A DNA stretch of 18,032 bases from NCBI GenBank assembly GCA_031397815.1, contig JANNMJ010000128.1, positions 1 to 18,032 on the forward strand, read 5' to 3'. Under the pieces are notes generated by a model, which saw nothing but the letters and a program-made list of their open reading frames with translations, did no database searches and had not been told where the DNA came from. Shown here piece by piece: positions 16,935 to 18,032 of this stretch. The position numbers and the translations under genes are program-made. Numbering within the stretch: position 1 is the stretch's first letter; each line of letters opens with the position of its first letter. The stretch comes from JANNMJ01 sp031397815. GTDB lineage: Bacteria > Bacteroidota > Bacteroidia > Cytophagales > Hymenobacteraceae.

Positions 16935-17303
16935 CGGACCATTGCGGTTGCTCGGCGCGCCCTAAATCAGACCTTCCCCCGCTACGGCACCCCGCAGGTT
17001 TTCAAATTAGACCAAGGCAGTCAGTTTGCCGGCCACGACTTTGTGGCCGCCTTGCAAGCAGCCAATTACCGCATCAACTAGAATGGAGTGGGCCGCGCCA
17101 CCGACAACGCGTTCATAGAGCGGCTCTGGCGCTCGGTCAAGTACGAGCGCATCTACCTGCACCCCGCCGACGACGGGCACCAATTCTTTCAGTAGCTGGA
17201 AACGCACTTTGTCTACTACAACTACTGCCGACCCTATCAGGGCTTAGACGGGCGCGTCTCGGCCGGGTGCTACTTCCAAAATTTAACGTCACTTATTCAA
17301 TAA
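16935..17303 (+). pseudogene. Decayed IS3-family transposase, C-terminal catalytic part
   Basis: The translation in one frame gives the C-terminal half of an IS3-type integrase-core transposase: RYGTPQVFKLDQGSQF holds the second catalytic Asp, then NAFIERLWRSVKYE the catalytic Glu, and then FVYYNYCRPYQGLDGR before the normal end. Two in-frame TAG codons interrupt it, at 17079-17081 (just before NGVGRATDN) and 17193-17195 (before LETHFVYY). The N-terminal part, with the first catalytic Asp and the helix-turn-helix, is missing: upstream of about 16935 the frame no longer resembles a transposase. It is a dead remnant. No terminal repeats or target duplication could be assigned. Confidence 0.88.
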
Positions 17304-17375
17304 GTCTATACTAAATCCCTGTCGCAATTGTATTATTGCCGTCAATAACGAAAGCGCAAATCAGTTCTTATTTTT

Positions 17376-17942
17376 ATGCTTTACACAAAAGGCGGCATTT
17401 GGTGGCTGCTTTGTGCCTGTTTGTTTTGTCTTGCGATTGAGGTAGGACGGGCGCAGGCGGTCATCGCGCCGACGATGGATCGCTCAATTACGAGCCTGAA
17501 TAGCTCGACAACCGGCGGCATTGCCACCGGGCCTGCCGTGGTGGTCAACGGCATTCCTGTGAATTTGTATCGTGGCATCGCCTCCCCCACGGTGGCGCTG
17601 ACTTCGCTGGCGAGCCGCGAGCTGGTCACGAGCGTCGCCCTCGCCTACGACGGGCAAGGGGTGCGGGTAAACAGTGTAGCGAGTGAGGTGGGCACGGGCT
17701 GGAACCTCATCGCTGGCGGCGAAATCGTGTGCGACGTGCGAGATGAACCGGATCAGAACCGTGGCCGGCCGCTTGATTGGCTTCGGACATTGCAGACCAA
17801 GCCTGCCGGCAATGGGCTAGAGCGCGACTATCAGGAGTATGTTTGCCGCGACGGCGTCAAAGAGTACGACGATACGGAGCACGACATTTTTACAGGACTT
17901 ACGCACCTAGGTTACCTTCGCTTTTCTGATCGTTTATGTTGA
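17376..17942 (+). CDS. Secreted RHS/SpvB-like protein, N-terminus only, cut by an insertion sequence
   Basis: The frame encodes a signal peptide (residues 1-28, hydrophobic WWLLCACLFCLAIEV, ending RAQA). It is followed by a pattern known from the start of very large Bacteroidota RHS/SpvB-type secreted proteins: GPAVVVNGIPVNLYRGIASPTVAL, then SVALAYDGQGVRVNSVASEVGTGWNLIAGG and VRDEPD, then YDDTEHDIF. Those proteins normally run for a thousand residues or more, with YD repeats and a variable C-terminal domain. Here the homologous sequence stops at DTEHDIF (about 17891); the last residues up to the stop at 17942 are read from the end of an insertion sequence. The AT-rich 70 bp upstream should hold the promoter. 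The product as read is 188 residues and is probably non-functional. Confidence 0.85.
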   Translation: MLYTKGGIWWLLCACLFCLAIEVGRAQAVIAPTMDRSITSLNSSTTGGIATGPAVVVNGIPVNLYRGIASPTVALTSLASRELVTSVALAYDGQGVRVNSVASEVGTGWNLIAGGEIVCDVRDEPDQNRGRPLDWLRTLQTKPAGNGLERDYQEYVCRDGVKEYDDTEHDIFTGLTHLGYLRFSDRLC

Positions 17943-18032
17943 CCGTTTCAGCGTACGTCGAATATTTGATTGCCACGCAGCGCAACTATACCTGTACGCA
18001 TCTGGCGGCGCACCTTTCAGGGGTAAGTCACG
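17892..18032 (+). mobile_element. Left end of an insertion sequence (continues past the window)
   Basis: The RHS-like coding sequence is broken at a point followed by ACAGGACTTACGCACC (from 17892), which resembles terminal inverted repeats of several DDE-transposase insertion sequences carrying a GACTTACGCA core. A transposase-like start follows 44 bp later. The right end, its inverted repeat and the target duplication are outside the window, so the exact boundary is uncertain by a few bases. Confidence 0.75.
17936..18032 (+). CDS. Transposase, N-terminal 32 residues (partial, runs off the window)
   Basis: ATG at 17936 opens a frame that stays open to the window end: MLTVSAYVEYLI, then NYTCTHLAAHLSGVSH. 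The NYTxTxLAxH...SH pattern is, from memory, typical of the N-terminus of a group of IS4/IS701-like DDE transposases. The frame overlaps the last codons of the disrupted RHS-like gene in another register. The catalytic residues lie beyond the window, so the family is tentative. Confidence 0.7.
   Translation, partial: MLTVSAYVEYLIATQRNYTCTHLAAHLSGVSH

Noticed and set aside
17079..17195. TAG codon reassignment or suppression in the transposase
   Set aside because: The N-terminal half and first catalytic Asp are also missing, so simple decay explains the stops better.

Overview
The window looks like chromosomal DNA from a high-GC member of the Bacteroidota, most likely Cytophagales and Hymenobacter-like. 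The support is indirect: a patatin fused to an Omp85-type barrel, a giant-RHS/SpvB-type secreted protein, a BlaI/BlaR1 pair with a TACGAA-N4-TTCGTA operator, a promoter resembling TTTG-N19-TA..TTTG, and almost no visible Shine-Dalgarno sequences. The genus is an inference from style, not from a marker gene.

Layout. 15-1783 (minus): a TolC-type outer-membrane efflux protein followed 44 bp later by a small universal stress protein, probably one operon. 1784-2266: leader hairpins and a 181-bp MITE-like element with terminal inverted repeats. 2267-4471 (plus): a GAF-GAF-AAA+-Fis activator of sigma-54 RNA polymerase. 4472-4673: palindromes with a GTAG foot, resembling REP elements. 4674-5792 (minus): an FAD-dependent oxidoreductase of the geranylgeranyl-reductase type, whose probable TTG start abuts a 114-bp tandem repeat. 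6212-7549 (plus): a McrB-like AAA+ ATPase with a DNA-binding-type N-terminus and no McrC beside it. 7550-8266: a gene-free stretch with three kinds of repeat, including a very regular array of six 21-nt and then seven 19-nt units, followed by a two-site BlaI operator. 8267-11226 (plus): a BlaI-type repressor and an M56 (BlaR1-type) membrane metallopeptidase, overlapping by four bases. The peptidase carries a very unusual repetitive, coiled-coil extracytoplasmic tail. 11438-13759 (plus): patatin/Omp85 outer-membrane phospholipase. 13738-14505 (minus): DoxX-like membrane protein, tail-to-tail with the patatin gene. 14925-16706 (plus): APC-superfamily amino-acid permease. 16707-18032: a mobile-element-rich end, with hairpins, a decayed IS3-type transposase, and an RHS/SpvB-like secreted protein gene cut short by a second, different insertion sequence that runs off the window.

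How the parts relate. Two clear co-transcribed units are visible: TolC with the stress protein, and BlaI with BlaR1. BlaI/BlaR1 should form a self-regulated sensing circuit in which the membrane peptidase relieves repression at the operator pair. The other genes are single-gene units separated by repeat-rich spacers. No complete new multi-gene system is evident. The most unexplained signals are the 21/19-nt array at 7846-8094, the rod-like tail of the M56 protein, the orphan McrB-like ATPase, and the density and variety of short palindromic and tandem repeats placed at gene borders.
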